Both the position numbers and the translations under genes were made by a program. A stretch of 64,000 nt of DNA from Nostoc carneum NIES-2107 (GTDB lineage Bacteria; Cyanobacteriota; Cyanobacteriia; Cyanobacteriales; Nostocaceae), in NCBI GenBank assembly GCA_002368155.1, contig AP018181.1:186001-250000 (forward strand), read 5' to 3'. The notes under the pieces are model-generated. The model worked only from the letters and a program-made list of their open reading frames with translations. It was not told the origin of the DNA and ran no database searches. Shown piece after piece: positions 9,784 to 18,976 of the stretch (within the stretch, counting starts at the first letter, position 1; each line of letters opens with the position of its first letter).

Positions 9784-11301
9784 ATGATTTTTCCCGATTT
9801 TTCTGATTTTTCTCAATTAGCTTCACAAGGTAACTTCGTTCCCGTATATCAGGAATGGGTGGCAGATCTCGATACGCCTGTATCAGCTTGGTATAAGGTC
9901 TGTGCTGGTCAACCCTACAGCTTTTTGTTGGAATCTGTGGAAGGTGGGGAAAAATTAGGTCGTTATAGTTTATTGGGTTGCGATCCGCTGTGGATCTTAG
10001 AAGCTAGGGGTGATAGTACAACCCAAACACACCGTGATGGTTCGCAAGTGGTGTTTGCTGGTGACCCTTTTACAGCTTTAGCCAAGTGTTTAGAACCTTA
10101 TAAACCAGTTAAGTTACCACAACTGCCACCAGGAATAGGCGGGTTGTTTGGCTTTTGGGGTTATGAATTAATTAACTGGATAGAACCCCGGGTGCCAATT
10201 TATCCCCAGGATGAAAGAAATATTCCTGATGGGTTGTGGATGCAGGTAGACCACCTGTTAATTTTTGACCAAGTAAAGCGAAAAATTTGGGCGATCGCCT
10301 ATGCTGATTTACGCGATCCAAATGTGGATTTACAGGCAGCTTATCAACAAGCTTGCGATCGCGTCTCCCAAATGGTCAGTAAGTTATCTTTGCCGTTGTC
10401 ACCAGAGAAAACTATCTTTGAGTGGACACCTCCAGCTAGTAGAGGTAAGACTTCTTCCATAGAGGAATACACCAGCAACTTTACGCGCAAAGACTTCTGT
10501 GCCAGTGTCGAAAAAGCTAAACAATACATCAAAGCTGGAGATATTTTTCAAGTCGTTATTTCGCAGCGATTATCAACAGAATATACAGGCGATCCTTTTG
10601 CCCTTTATCGTTCGCTGCGGCAAATTAATCCCTCGCCTTACATGGCGTATTTTAACTTTCAGGATTGGCAAATTATTGGCTCCAGCCCGGAAGTGATGGT
10701 AAAAGCAGAACGCGATCGCGATGGTGATATTATCGCCACAGTCCGTCCGATTGCGGGAACGCGCCCAAGGGGTAAAACCAGCAAGGAAGATGCAGCCTAT
10801 GCCGAAGATTTGCTGCAAGACCCCAAAGAAATTGCCGAACACGTGATGTTGGTAGATTTGGGAAGAAACGATTTAGGACGCGTTTGTCAAAGCGGTAGCG
10901 TCAGAGTTGATGAATTAATGGTAGTGGAACGTTACTCCCATGTGATGCACATTGTGAGTAATGTTGTGGGTAAATTAGCAGATGATAAAACTGCATGGGA
11001 TTTACTCAAAGCTTGCTTCCCCGCTGGTACAGTTAGCGGCGCACCCAAAATTCGCGCGATGGAAATTATTCACGAATTAGAACCCAGCCGTCGCGGAGTT
11101 TATTCTGGTGTTTATGGTTATTACGATTTTGAAGGGCAATTAAATAGTGCGATCGCAATTCGCACAATGGTATTTAATAATCATCAAGTTACTGTGCAAG
11201 CTGGTGCTGGTTTAGTAGCTGATTCGGAACCAGAAAAAGAATATGAAGAGACACTCAATAAAGCTAGAGGTTTGTTAGAAGCAATTCGTTGTTTAAGATA
11301 A
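9784..11301 (+). CDS. trpE: Anthranilate synthase component I
   Basis: 505 residues from ATG 9784; an in-frame GTG at 9778 would add two residues. The protein converts chorismate and glutamine-derived ammonia to anthranilate, the first step of tryptophan synthesis, together with a TrpG subunit not in this window. The N-terminal domain has PYSFLLESVEGGEKLGRYS, including the LLES element that binds feedback tryptophan. The chorismate-binding domain follows (about 240-500: AGDIFQVVISQR, PSPYMAYFNF, IAGTRPRGK, LVDLGRNDLGRV, FPAGTVSGAPKIRAMEII, YSGVYGYY and QAGAGLVADS). All signature blocks are intact. It lies downstream of psaD across a repeat-filled gap, so co-transcription is uncertain. Confidence 0.96.
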   Translation: MIFPDFSDFSQLASQGNFVPVYQEWVADLDTPVSAWYKVCAGQPYSFLLESVEGGEKLGRYSLLGCDPLWILEARGDSTTQTHRDGSQVVFAGDPFTALAKCLEPYKPVKLPQLPPGIGGLFGFWGYELINWIEPRVPIYPQDERNIPDGLWMQVDHLLIFDQVKRKIWAIAYADLRDPNVDLQAAYQQACDRVSQMVSKLSLPLSPEKTIFEWTPPASRGKTSSIEEYTSNFTRKDFCASVEKAKQYIKAGDIFQVVISQRLSTEYTGDPFALYRSLRQINPSPYMAYFNFQDWQIIGSSPEVMVKAERDRDGDIIATVRPIAGTRPRGKTSKEDAAYAEDLLQDPKEIAEHVMLVDLGRNDLGRVCQSGSVRVDELMVVERYSHVMHIVSNVVGKLADDKTAWDLLKACFPAGTVSGAPKIRAMEIIHELEPSRRGVYSGVYGYYDFEGQLNSAIAIRTMVFNNHQVTVQAGAGLVADSEPEKEYEETLNKARGLLEAIRCLR

Positions 11302-11360
11302 ATCAATTAACACCAAAGCGCAACATTCTAGTAGGATGCGTTAGCGGCGAGAGTACGGCA
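11302..11360. repeat. Partial palindromic element
   Basis: Contains GTAGGATGCGTTAGCGGCGAGAG, a member of the TAGGATGCGTTA...TAACGCATCC family whose better copy lies at 29135-29163. It sits between the convergent trpE and ABM genes. Confidence 0.5.
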
Positions 11361-11654
11361 TCAAATTTCAACTTCTTCAAAATGTTCAACGGTGGGAAAA
11401 GGCTCATAAAAATGATGCAGTAACTTTTTCCACTCTTGATAATCAGCAGAACTTCTAAATTCCACAGTATGAGATTCTAAAGTTTCCCATCTGACGAGTA
11501 ACAGATATTTACCCTTAACTTCAATGCAGCGATGGAGTTCATGAGATAAATATCCCTTAATGGACGAGATAATCTTAGAAGCTGTTTTAAAGGAAGATTC
11601 AAATTCTGATTCCATCCCAGGTTTGACATGAAGCATAACTGCCTCAAGAATCAT
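11361..11654 (-). CDS. Antibiotic biosynthesis monooxygenase (ABM) domain protein
   Basis: 97 residues covering a single dimeric alpha/beta-barrel ABM domain: MILEAVMLHVKPGMESEFE at the start, then KYLLLVRWETLESHTVEFRSS and a C-terminal helix. The family includes small quinone/heme-type monooxygenases and many proteins of unknown role. There is no signal peptide and no operon partner. It is convergent with trpE. Substrate unknown. Confidence 0.8.
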   Translation of the reverse strand: MILEAVMLHVKPGMESEFESSFKTASKIISSIKGYLSHELHRCIEVKGKYLLLVRWETLESHTVEFRSSADYQEWKKLLHHFYEPFPTVEHFEEVEI

Positions 11655-11683
11655 AAACTATGCCTTAAAAACTGAAAATGATG

Positions 11684-11815
11684 CCTATTTGGAAAAAGAA
11701 CGCGACAGATGGGTAGGGCACGGCACCAGTAAGATATTTGATATGCCAAAAGATTGTGGATGCCGTGCCCCTACAAAGAATTTATCTGTCGCAAACATTA
11801 TTTGAACTGGTATGA
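11684..11815. repeat. Miniature inverted-repeat element, family 1, copy A
   Basis: The left end reads CTATTTGGAAAAAGAACGCG then ACAGAT. The right end reads ATCTGTCGC then AAACATTATTTGAACTGGTAT, its imperfect inverse. The core (GGGTAGGGCACGGCA...TGCCGTGCCCCTAC) is itself an inverted repeat. The ends match the elements at 21753-21838 and 30581-32540, but the core differs. Confidence 0.75.
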
Positions 11816-11861
11816 TTTAGGTGGATATTGCCCACACTACATCTAATTCTAAAGCCAAGTA

Positions 11862-12776
11862 TTAAGCTGATTTTAACTGAATTACTCCTCTATCAAACAC
11901 TTGGTTATCAGTACCAATACCGCTGATTTCTATTCTATTGGCATAGACTTCATAGGCGGCAAAACTTAAATTGCTAGTCGAGTATTCTGTCCAATCATTT
12001 TTACCTACAGGACGATTACCTGCACCTGCGCCACATATTAAATAAGTTGTGCCATTAATTGAGCGGGTACGTTCATAATGGTGTTCATGACCGTTGATAT
12101 AAAGTTGTACGCCGTATTTTTGAAATAAAGGCGTGAAAGTTTTAATAAAATCGGGATTACTACCATAGGCTCCCGATGCATAAATGGGATGATGTCCAAA
12201 TACTACTTTCCAAGTAGCTTTGCTGAGGCTTAATTGTTTTTCTAACCAGGGTAGCTGATTTTCCCAGTCAGCATTACCGTTAGTATCTAAAGCAAAAAAT
12301 TGTACATTTCCTCGGCTAAATGTATAGTAACGTCCCTTCATATTAAAGCCGGGGTATTTAACTTGTGGATCGCCATTAGCCGTGCGGATATCATGATTTC
12401 CTAAACAAGCTTGAAATTTCACACCTTGCTTGAGTAAATCTTTATAAGGACGCTCAAATACATCTGCAATTTTTTCAATTTCACCGTTGTTATAAATATT
12501 ATCTCCGGCTAAAACTACTAAATTATAAGGATTTTTTTTGTGATAATTAGTCATTGCCCTAGCTACAGCATACTGTCCTTTTGCACCTGTACCTGTATCT
12601 GCAACTGAGACAAAACGAAGTAGTAAGTCTTTTTTGGGTGGATTAGCTGCGATCGCTGTTTCTTTTTGAGCTAAATCATCACTTTGACTATTTTGCCGAG
12701 TTAATATCCAGGTTAATCCTGTACCAAATAAACCAAGGCTACTTAAAAATAAAAATTTGCGGCGTTTTAAGTTCAT
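11862..12776 (-). CDS. Tat-exported metallophosphoesterase (acid phosphatase type 5-like)
   Basis: 304 residues. The N-terminus has a twin-arginine signal (KRRKFLFLSSLGLFG followed by a hydrophobic stretch), predicting export of the folded protein. The mature part is a calcineurin-like metallophosphoesterase with its metal-binding blocks in order: VADTGTGAKGQ, LAGDNIYNNG, CLGNHDIRT, FGHHPIYASG and INGHEHHYER. This arrangement resembles tartrate-resistant purple acid phosphatase, so it probably hydrolyses phosphomonoesters in the periplasm. No Pho box was identified. It is divergent from the proline-rich gene that follows. Confidence 0.88.
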   Translation of the reverse strand: MNLKRRKFLFLSSLGLFGTGLTWILTRQNSQSDDLAQKETAIAANPPKKDLLLRFVSVADTGTGAKGQYAVARAMTNYHKKNPYNLVVLAGDNIYNNGEIEKIADVFERPYKDLLKQGVKFQACLGNHDIRTANGDPQVKYPGFNMKGRYYTFSRGNVQFFALDTNGNADWENQLPWLEKQLSLSKATWKVVFGHHPIYASGAYGSNPDFIKTFTPLFQKYGVQLYINGHEHHYERTRSINGTTYLICGAGAGNRPVGKNDWTEYSTSNLSFAAYEVYANRIEISGIGTDNQVFDRGVIQLKSA

Positions 12777-12911
12777 AGATGATTAAATTCCACAACTAGT
12801 CAGTTTAGGCTGAGCAATGGACAATGAAGTGATACATTAAGGCAGAAGAAGCTGCATTGCTCAATAATGTATTTGATTTTTATTTGATTCGTTGCTCTTG
12901 GTGAAAGTTCC

Positions 12912-13805
12912 ATGTCGCAAGACAATCCGAAATCACAACGTCCCCAAAGACCTTACCAGAGAAACCAGCCATTTTGGAAGTCTGCTATTATCCAATTTCT
13001 CAGGGGGACAATTAGGCTGTTAGAGTCGGCGGTGGTGAAGCTAGAAACAGCACCGCCACCGGGAACTGCGGAAACTCCTGGTTTTTGGGGTGGATTGCTG
13101 GCTAAAGTCCGCAATTTGTTACCAGCGAATTTGTCTGCAAAGTTGTCTGATACGGCTTTGACAGGGATTATTGCTAGTATTGCTGTGGTTTTTGTGTGGA
13201 CAACTACTAGCTTGTTTACAAATAAGCCTGCTGAGGTGGCGATCGCACCTCCTGCTGAAGAGGTTCCAACACCAGCACCAACAATCACTACTCCGCCTTC
13301 GCCAGAGTCTACCACCCCAGAAACTCCAGCACCGGAAGCAATTACACCGTCGCCATCACCAGAAGTTTCGCCACCGGAACCAGAAATAGAACCAACGCCA
13401 ACACCGGAAGCAACTCCAACACTAGAAGTAACGCCAACACCAGAACCGACACCAACGCCTACGCCAGCTGTGCAATTAACGCCAGAACAAGTTTTAATTG
13501 CAGCAATCGAAAATCGAGTAGCGGAAATTAGCGATCGCGTTGCTTCTGGACTTATAAAATCAATTCAAGCCAATTTTCGGACTAGTAACTTAACTGTCAA
13601 AATTAGCGATGATTGGTATACTCTCAGCGAAACTCAACAAGATACACTCGCAGCCGATATCTTACAACGCTCTCAAGAACTCGATTTTACTCATTTAGAG
13701 GTGGTTGATTTTCAAGATAGGCTCATAGCGCGGAATCCAGTGGTGGGGAATGAGATGATTATTTTTAAACGGCGTGTGAGCGAGCAGAAAATCAGCGCAA
13801 AATAA
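12912..13805 (+). CDS. Membrane protein with proline/threonine-rich linker, unknown function
   Basis: 297 residues. The N-terminal 100 residues are cytosolic and basic. One membrane helix follows (about 90-105, LTGIIASIAVVFVW). A long linker of PTP, PEA and PSPE repeats spans about 112-195. The C-terminal globular domain (about 200-297) begins LTPEQVLIAAIENRV and has an alpha/beta look. The architecture suggests an anchored protein with an extracytoplasmic domain on a flexible stalk. I do not recognise a named domain, though the protein appears typical of cyanobacteria. The ATG at 12912 follows a weak GAAAG upstream. Confidence 0.75.
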   Translation: MSQDNPKSQRPQRPYQRNQPFWKSAIIQFLRGTIRLLESAVVKLETAPPPGTAETPGFWGGLLAKVRNLLPANLSAKLSDTALTGIIASIAVVFVWTTTSLFTNKPAEVAIAPPAEEVPTPAPTITTPPSPESTTPETPAPEAITPSPSPEVSPPEPEIEPTPTPEATPTLEVTPTPEPTPTPTPAVQLTPEQVLIAAIENRVAEISDRVASGLIKSIQANFRTSNLTVKISDDWYTLSETQQDTLAADILQRSQELDFTHLEVVDFQDRLIARNPVVGNEMIIFKRRVSEQKISAK

Positions 13806-13862
13806 AGCTGTTGCAAGGATTTATAGTTGCTTCCCTATATTTCATTAATTGCTTAACTATTT

Positions 13863-14072
13863 ATGAGCAAACCTGATTTTATATCAATGAGTCGTGCTGA
13901 GTTGCGAAAATATATCTTAGAACATAGAGAAGATGAGGAAGCTTTTCAAGGTTATCTAGATAGATTTAAATCGGAAAGTAGTGAAATATTTCCAGCACCA
14001 CAAACCATAGACGATTTAAGCAACTTTCCAGAACTACAGCGTCTGCGTCAACAACAACGCAATTCCGGTTAA
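13863..14072 (+). CDS. Small cyanobacterial protein (DUF6887-like)
   Basis: 69 residues, soluble and acidic. The N-terminal segment PDFISMSRAELRKYILEHRE followed by DEEAFQGYLDRF resembles a cyanobacterial family of short unknown proteins (DUF6887 type) that is often multicopy. The gene lies 57 bases after the proline-rich membrane protein on the same strand and is followed directly by a Rho-independent-type hairpin, so both may share a transcript. Function unknown. Confidence 0.7.
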   Translation: MSKPDFISMSRAELRKYILEHREDEEAFQGYLDRFKSESSEIFPAPQTIDDLSNFPELQRLRQQQRNSG

Positions 14073-14085
14073 CTCCACAATTAAC

Positions 14086-14116
14086 AAAAAACCCGGCTTT
14101 TTTAAACCGGGTTTGA
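14086..14116 (+). terminator. Hairpin terminator after the small DUF6887-like gene
   Basis: Perfect inverted repeat AAACCCGG (14089-14096) / CCGGGTTT (14107-14114) with a T-rich 10-base loop. The T-run lies in the loop and arm rather than after the stem, and an A-run precedes the stem, so it could act on either strand. Confidence 0.7.
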
Positions 14117-14161
14117 GAGTCAACTATTAAGTTTCAAAGTACCTATTAATTGGGATAATCT

Positions 14162-14330
14162 CTAAGAGGATGTTTTAAAAATCCTCTGGTTGGTAGCAAA
14201 ACGTTTTAGATCCCCCTAAATCCCCCTTAAAAAGGGGGACTTTGATTGTATTTCCCCCCTTTTTAAGGGGGGTAGGGGGGATCAATAAGTTTCTAAATCA
14301 CAGCCAACAACTTTTCAAACAACCTCTAAG
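14162..14330. repeat. Nested inverted-repeat element abutting tal
   Basis: Outer imperfect inverted repeats at 14162-14180 (CTAAGAGGATGTTTTAAAA) and 14311-14330 enclose an inner near-palindrome at 14209-14283 that begins GATCCCCCTAAATCCCCC and ends in the complementary GGGGGGATC. The outer right repeat contains the tal stop codon (14326-14328). The inner GATCCCCC element is a very common cyanobacterial palindrome. The whole looks like a non-autonomous MITE with a second repeat nested inside. Confidence 0.75.
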
Positions 14331-15333
14331 CTACAGGAGTTGCAGATTTAGCTTCTAGAGTAGCGAGTCTGTCAGCTAACAGTTTTTCTAGGTCTTCTAA
14401 GGCTTTGGTGAAACCTTGAATACCTTCTGCTAGTTTGTCAGTCGCCATGCGATCGCTAGCGTGCATTTTGTCAAAGGTGGCTTTGTCGATGGAGATTTTT
14501 TCAATTTCCAAGCTGGCTGCATTAGCGGGGTCGAGTTTGCGTGGTAGTTCGCCAATGGTTGCTTGCAGTTCAGCTAGCAATGATGGGGAGATGGTGAGCA
14601 AATCGCTACCAGCTAATTCAGTGATTTCGCCAATGTTACGGAAGCTAGCTCCCATAACTTCGGTTTTGTAGCCGAATTTCTTGTAGTAGTTGTAAATCTT
14701 GGTTACTGATAATACACCTGGATCTTCTGCTGGTGCATAGCTATCCCGTCCAGTATCTTTCTTGTACCAGTCGAGGATGCGACCGACGAAGGGAGAAATG
14801 AGGGTAACGCCAGCTTCCGCACAGGCGATCGCTTGGTGCAATCCAAACAATAGTGTTAAGTTACAATGAATGCCTTCTTTTTCCAGGATTTCCGCAGCCC
14901 GGATACCTTCCCAGGTGGTGGCAATTTTAATCAAAACGCGATCGCGAGAAACACCCGCAGCTTTGTATTGAGCAATTAATTCTCTGGCTTTGGTAACAGT
15001 AGCTTCGGTATCGAAGGACAAGCGGGCATCTACTTCTGTAGACACCCGACCGGGGATAATTTGTAAAATCTTCAGCCCAAAAGCTACCGCCAAACGGTCA
15101 AAAGCAATGGTGACAATTTGCGCTTGGCTAGCACCAGCACCAGCATCTTTCTTAGCTTGGAGTAGAGTTTGATCGACAATTTCCTGATACTCAGGCATTT
15201 TCGCCGCAGCAGTAATCAGTGAAGGATTGGTAGTTGCGTCTTGGGGTTTAAACTTTTCAATTGCTTGGATATCACCTGTATCCGCAACCACTACAGTCAT
15301 AGTGCGTAACTGTTCGAGTAGGTTTTTAGACAT
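14326..15333 (-). CDS. tal: Transaldolase (type 1)
   Basis: 335 residues with no C-terminal EF-hand or other extension. It transfers dihydroxyacetone units between sugar phosphates in the pentose-phosphate pathway. The Schiff-base lysine is K136 in [13 protein letters not shown]18 (VVVADTGD) and E100 ([13 protein letters not shown]) match the other TalB catalytic residues, and NPSLI lies near position 37. The length matches the TalB class. The gene is last in the minus-strand xfp-gap1-pyk-tal block, about 310 bases after pyk. Its stop codon sits within the terminal repeat of the element at 14162-14330, so the last residues (ATPVA) may have been shaped by insertion. Confidence 0.96.
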   Translation of the reverse strand: MSKNLLEQLRTMTVVVADTGDIQAIEKFKPQDATTNPSLITAAAKMPEYQEIVDQTLLQAKKDAGAGASQAQIVTIAFDRLAVAFGLKILQIIPGRVSTEVDARLSFDTEATVTKARELIAQYKAAGVSRDRVLIKIATTWEGIRAAEILEKEGIHCNLTLLFGLHQAIACAEAGVTLISPFVGRILDWYKKDTGRDSYAPAEDPGVLSVTKIYNYYKKFGYKTEVMGASFRNIGEITELAGSDLLTISPSLLAELQATIGELPRKLDPANAASLEIEKISIDKATFDKMHASDRMATDKLAEGIQGFTKALEDLEKLLADRLATLEAKSATPVA

Positions 15334-15641
15334 AAATTGCTCCGTTTTGTTTGCTTGTTTAGGATTTACTGCATAAAGGCATCAAGTGCTGAGTTGGAGA
15401 GACGCGATTAATCGCGTCTGTACAAGAGTGCTGAGTCAAAATATTAGTCCCTAATCCCCAGTCCCTAGTCACCAGTCCCCAGTCCCTATTCCCTCGTTCA
15501 TGCATAGTATCGGGATTGCCTTTATCGATTACCCTCTTATTTACACTTATTGCTGTTCCTTCTATTCTGATTCTGGCAACTTTTCTTAATTGTTGCCCAA
15601 GTATGCTGATCGCCTTCAGCTTCGGCCCTATTCTAGATGCC
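15334..15641. repeat. pyk-tal intergenic region with palindrome and heptamers
   Basis: Holds a perfect 20-bp palindrome at 15400-15419 (AGACGCGATT and its inverse), heptamer runs of CCCCAGTCCCTA type at about 15440-15495, and otherwise unremarkable sequence. An open minus frame here is made of repeat and is not a gene. Confidence 0.7.
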
Positions 15642-17108
15642 TTATGCCAAGATTGGCTGTCCAATAGAATGCACTTTAATTAAGCTAGTTGTTCCTGATT
15701 TACCAATTGGTATACCGGAGGTAATCACGACTTTATCGCCGTCTTTGGCTAAACCCATGTCTACGACGCTGTTGACTACGTTCAAAAACATTTCTTCAGC
15801 ACTGTGGACTGGGGGAATTAATAAAGCTTCTACACCCCAGGAAAGTGCTAGCTGGCGGTAGGAGACTTCATCAGAGGTGAGGGCAATAATTGGCGTTGAT
15901 GGACGATATTTAGAAACTAACTGCGCTGTACTCCCGGAAGAAGTATTACAAAGAATTGCCCTTGCGCCTGTTTCATAAGCAATTCGACAAACTGCTTCAG
16001 CTACAGATTCGGTGACACTCAAAGTTCCGGCTTCACGACACCAAGAATGTTTGCTACCTTCATGCAAAGACTGTTCTGTACGAATGGCAATATTGTGCAT
16101 CATTTCCACTGCCGCAATCGGATATTGACCTACAGCCGTTTCCCCAGAAAGCATGACAGCATCTGTACCATCCCAAATCGAGTTGGCAACGTCTGTAGCT
16201 TCCGCACGGGTGGGATCGGGGGCGCTAATCATCGATTCCAGCATTTGGGTAGCAGTAATCACCGGTTTCCCCGCCTGATTACAACGGCGAATAATATCTT
16301 TTTGAATCAGGGGAACTTCGTGAATGGGCATTTCCACCCCTAAGTCACCACGGGCAATCATGATCCCGTCAGCGGCTTCGAGAATGCTGTCAAAATCCTT
16401 AACTGCTTCTGGGCGTTCAATTTTAGCAATTACCCGAATTTTGCCCCCAGCAGATTCAATCATCCGTTGAGCTGGTTCTAAATCGCGGGGTGATTGTACA
16501 AAAGAAACTGCTACCCAATCCACACCTAACTGGATGCCAAACCGCAAATCCTGCAAGTCCTTTTCGGTGATGGAACTCATGGGTAAACGAGTTTGTGGTA
16601 GGTTTACCCCCTTATGAGTGGAAATTAAACCGCCAATTTTCACATAAGCCCGAATGCTATCGGCATCGCGATCGCTCACAACTAATTTGACACGACCGTC
16701 ATTAATCGAAATCGGTTCACCTGGTCTTACCATTGCAAACAAAGTGGGCAATGGCAAAGGCAGTTCATCAATACTCTCGCCCTTTTCTTGTAAAACAAAG
16801 GTAACTTCGGTACCAGCTTCCACCATGAGTCCTTCTGGTGGTAAAGTCCCCAAGCGGATTTTCGGGCCACACAAGTCTTGCATAATTGCTACCGACTTGC
16901 GCTGTCTGCTACTAATCTGTCTGATGTAGTGAGCAGTTTGACCGTGGGCTTCATAAGCCCCATGAGAAAAATTCAACCGTGCCACATTCATCCCTGCATC
17001 AATCAAAGCTTCCAAGCGCTCAGGAGAAGATGTAGCAGGCCCTACAGTACAGATAATTTTGGTTCGACGCATAAAAATTGGGTGTTTAGGAATATCCTGG
17101 GGTTTCAT
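15642..17108 (-). CDS. pyk: Pyruvate kinase
   Basis: Up to 488 residues from ATG 17108. An internal ATG at 17072 gives the 476-residue form starting MRRTKIICTVGPATSS, which is the usual family N-terminus; neither start has a strong ribosome binding site. It makes pyruvate and ATP from phosphoenolpyruvate and ADP. Visible blocks are the N-terminal Arg motif MNVARLNFSHG, then VIAKIERPEAV, MIARGDLGVEM and the signature ITATQMLESMI. The PTRAEATDVANSIWDGTDAVMLSGETA segment follows, and the C-terminal allosteric domain is complete. It is third in the central-carbon block. Confidence 0.95.
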   Translation of the reverse strand: MKPQDIPKHPIFMRRTKIICTVGPATSSPERLEALIDAGMNVARLNFSHGAYEAHGQTAHYIRQISSRQRKSVAIMQDLCGPKIRLGTLPPEGLMVEAGTEVTFVLQEKGESIDELPLPLPTLFAMVRPGEPISINDGRVKLVVSDRDADSIRAYVKIGGLISTHKGVNLPQTRLPMSSITEKDLQDLRFGIQLGVDWVAVSFVQSPRDLEPAQRMIESAGGKIRVIAKIERPEAVKDFDSILEAADGIMIARGDLGVEMPIHEVPLIQKDIIRRCNQAGKPVITATQMLESMISAPDPTRAEATDVANSIWDGTDAVMLSGETAVGQYPIAAVEMMHNIAIRTEQSLHEGSKHSWCREAGTLSVTESVAEAVCRIAYETGARAILCNTSSGSTAQLVSKYRPSTPIIALTSDEVSYRQLALSWGVEALLIPPVHSAEEMFLNVVNSVVDMGLAKDGDKVVITSGIPIGKSGTTSLIKVHSIGQPILA

Positions 17109-17423
17109 CCCAGAACCTACAACATAGATAGCTAAACTATCCGAAATTGCAAGTGCTTCATATAACTTTTATGCCCGTAAAAATACTTTCTATTTTCTTT
17201 TGTTGTCAAGGTATGCGTCGGGGGAATTTGGGGAGGCAGGGGGGCAGGGGGCAGGGGGCAGGGGGAGATGAGGGGGAAAGGGGAAAGGGGAAAAGGAAAA
17301 AAGGGAAATTATTCTTACCAATTACCCATTACCAATTACCCATTACCCATTACCTATTCTCCCTTCCCCCTTCCCCATTACCCCTTTCCCTTTCCCCATG
17401 CCCAATGCCCAATGCCCCATTCC
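17109..17423. repeat. gap1-pyk intergenic heptamer cluster
   Basis: The first 100 bases (17109-17210) are the pyk leader. The rest is low complexity: GGGGCAG units at about 17238-17270, AAGGGGAAA units to 17310, then ATTACC, TTCCCC and CCAATG units to 17420. Open frames across it are repeat artefacts. Confidence 0.8.
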
Positions 17424-18691
<1,268 letters not shown>

Positions 18692-18910
18692 ACCAACGCG
18701 ATGATGTTGGTCACCAAGGTGATGATGTTGGTCACCAACGCGATGATGTTGGTCACCAATGCGATGGTGTTGGTCACCAACGCGATGATGTTGGTCACCA
18801 ACGCGATGATGTTGGTCACCAACGCGATGATGTTGGTCACCAACGCGATGATGTTGGTCACCAACGCGATGATGTTGGTCACCAAGGTGATGAGGTTGGT
18901 CACCAACATC
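18692..18910. repeat. Ten-copy 21-bp tandem repeat between xfp and gap1
   Basis: Unit GATGATGTTGGTCACCAACGC starts at 18700, 18721, 18742 and so on to 18889, ten copies with exact 21-base spacing. Most units are identical. Units 1 and 9 end in AAGGT rather than AACGC, unit 3 in AATGC, and units 4 and 10 have GATGGTG or GATGAGG. Each unit holds the hyphenated palindrome TTGGT-C-ACCAA. Because 21 is divisible by 3, both strands stay open across the array (LVTNAMM-like heptads on plus, ALVTNII-like on minus), but neither frame has a gene-like start or end. I read it as non-coding. Confidence 0.95.
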
Positions 18911-18976
18911 ACGATTTTTGTTAAGTTATAGAATTTTCATCCCCTCATCTCCCTGCCCCCTGCCTATTAGAAGCCC

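Noticed and set aside
14209-14283. GATCCCCC palindrome as a terminator for tal
   Set aside because: It lies downstream of tal and could fold, but it is a widespread mobile-type repeat, has no T-run on the tal strand, and is nested in a larger element.
18692-18910. Possible CRISPR array in the 21-bp repeats
   Set aside because: No unique spacers between repeats and no cas genes in the window.
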